A stretch of DNA of 64,000 nt, from positions 1,364,001 to 1,428,000 of the forward strand of contig NZ_CP162601.1 in the NCBI RefSeq assembly GCF_040957575.1. The letters are read 5' to 3'. The DNA is from Vibrio sp. HB236076 (GTDB lineage: Bacteria > Pseudomonadota > Gammaproteobacteria > Enterobacterales > Vibrionaceae). Shown here piece after piece: positions 63,555 to 64,000 of this stretch. The notes under the pieces are model-generated. The model did no database searches, had not been told where the DNA came from, and saw only the letters and a program-made list of their open reading frames with translations. Every line of letters begins with the position of its first letter. The first letter of the stretch is position 1. A program made the position numbers and the translations under genes.

Positions 63555-64000
63555 ATGGAAAACATCGCCGTTTTTGTTGATGTTCAGAATATTTATTACA
63601 CCACGCGAGATGCTTTTGGGCGCTCGTTTGACTACAACCGCTTTTGGGCTCGCGCTTGTGAGCATCGCAATATCGTTTGTGCTAACGCTTATGCCATTGC
63701 ATCAGAGCACCCTAAATCTCGCCAGTTTCATCATATTTTACGCGGTATCGGTTTTGAAGTCTTACTTAAACCCTTTATTCAACGCCGTGATGGCAGTGCG
63801 AAAGGAGATTGGGATGTCGGCATCGCGCTCGATGCTTATGAAGCGGCGGCCTCTGGTGTTGATACCGTAGTATTGCTAACAGGTGATGGTGATTTTTGTC
63901 ACTTAGTTGAGCGTATTCAACAACGTTTTAATACTCGTGTGGAAGTTTATGGCGTTGAAAAACTCGCAGCACAAGCTTTGATTCACGCCAGTGATGAGTA
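63555..64000 (+). CDS. NYN-domain protein (LabA-like), truncated at window end
   Basis: The frame begins with ATG at 63555 and runs to the window edge without a stop. The visible 148 residues form a NYN (PIN-like) domain: NIAVFVDVQNIYY at the start and the acidic residues in KGDWDVGIALDAYE and LLTGDGDFCHLVE, arranged as in metal-dependent RNases of the LabA/DUF88 family. RNA cleavage is the expected activity. The C-terminal part is outside the window. Confidence 0.85.
   Translation, partial: MENIAVFVDVQNIYYTTRDAFGRSFDYNRFWARACEHRNIVCANAYAIASEHPKSRQFHHILRGIGFEVLLKPFIQRRDGSAKGDWDVGIALDAYEAAASGVDTVVLLTGDGDFCHLVERIQQRFNTRVEVYGVEKLAAQALIHASDE

Noticed and set aside
1..64000. CRISPR arrays, insertion sequences, prophage genes or toxin-antitoxin pairs
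   Set aside because: None could be seen; the only repeats are the short inverted-repeat elements and heptamers listed.

Overview
The window looks like a chromosomal segment of a marine gammaproteobacterium of the Vibrionaceae, Vibrio or a close relative. The signs are the tolA-tolB-pal-cpoB-nadA order, the AlaE exporter and tRNA-Ser next to it, a betIBA choline operon, a DUF2986 micro-protein, many c-di-GMP genes and moderate to low GC. The assignment is inference; no 16S rRNA gene is present. I see no transposase, integrase, prophage or CRISPR array.

Layout. 0-5.8 kb is conserved core: the Tol-Pal envelope complex, quinolinate synthase, a UPF0149 protein, AlaE and tRNA-Ser(GGA). 6-16.8 kb is accessory metabolism: a two-part pterin-synthase-like protein, then a LacI-controlled operon for methylated glycines (dimethylglycine/sarcosine-type dehydrogenase plus a ProXVW-like ABC importer whose permease carries an extra N-terminal domain), a degenerate MocR regulator and a FAH-family protein with a signal peptide. 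17-21.3 kb has a di-haem peroxidase, the folate-independent methionine synthase pair MesX-MesD and a glutaredoxin-like protein. 21.4-26.5 kb is a LysR-controlled TRAP transporter with an aspartate-dehydrogenase-like enzyme. 26.5-31.7 kb is betI-betB-betA with a short BCCT-like transporter.

32-39.3 kb has two PAS/GGDEF cyclases and a FhuCDB-type siderophore importer. 39.3-42.2 kb has a HAD phosphatase, a voltage-gated channel with an acidic, calcium-type filter, and a possible small RNA. 42.3-49.3 kb is a complete ABC importer + metallo-beta-lactamase-fold hydrolase + inositol-monophosphatase-family phosphatase + LacI regulator cluster, preceded by a Pho-box-like repeat and a LacI-type operator. 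I read it as uptake and stepwise hydrolysis of a phosphorylated sugar or polyol diester; this is the best candidate for an undescribed pathway. 49.5-52.8 kb has an EamA exporter, two convergent LysR genes and a DUF1127 protein. 53-56 kb pairs an orphan periplasmic binding protein with a membrane diguanylate cyclase and a PilZ protein. The rest holds an MDR oxidoreductase, a 2OG-Fe(II) oxygenase, an M42 peptidase, a GGDEF-EAL protein, a PstS-like binding protein and a truncated NYN-domain gene at the right edge.

Themes. Choline is oxidised to betaine by BetBA, and methylated glycines could be taken up and demethylated by the 8.5-14.6 kb operon. Four GGDEF proteins and one PilZ receptor make this a c-di-GMP-rich stretch. 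A family of short terminal-inverted-repeat elements (ATACCAATCTGA ends) is scattered through the 35-50 kb intergenic spaces.
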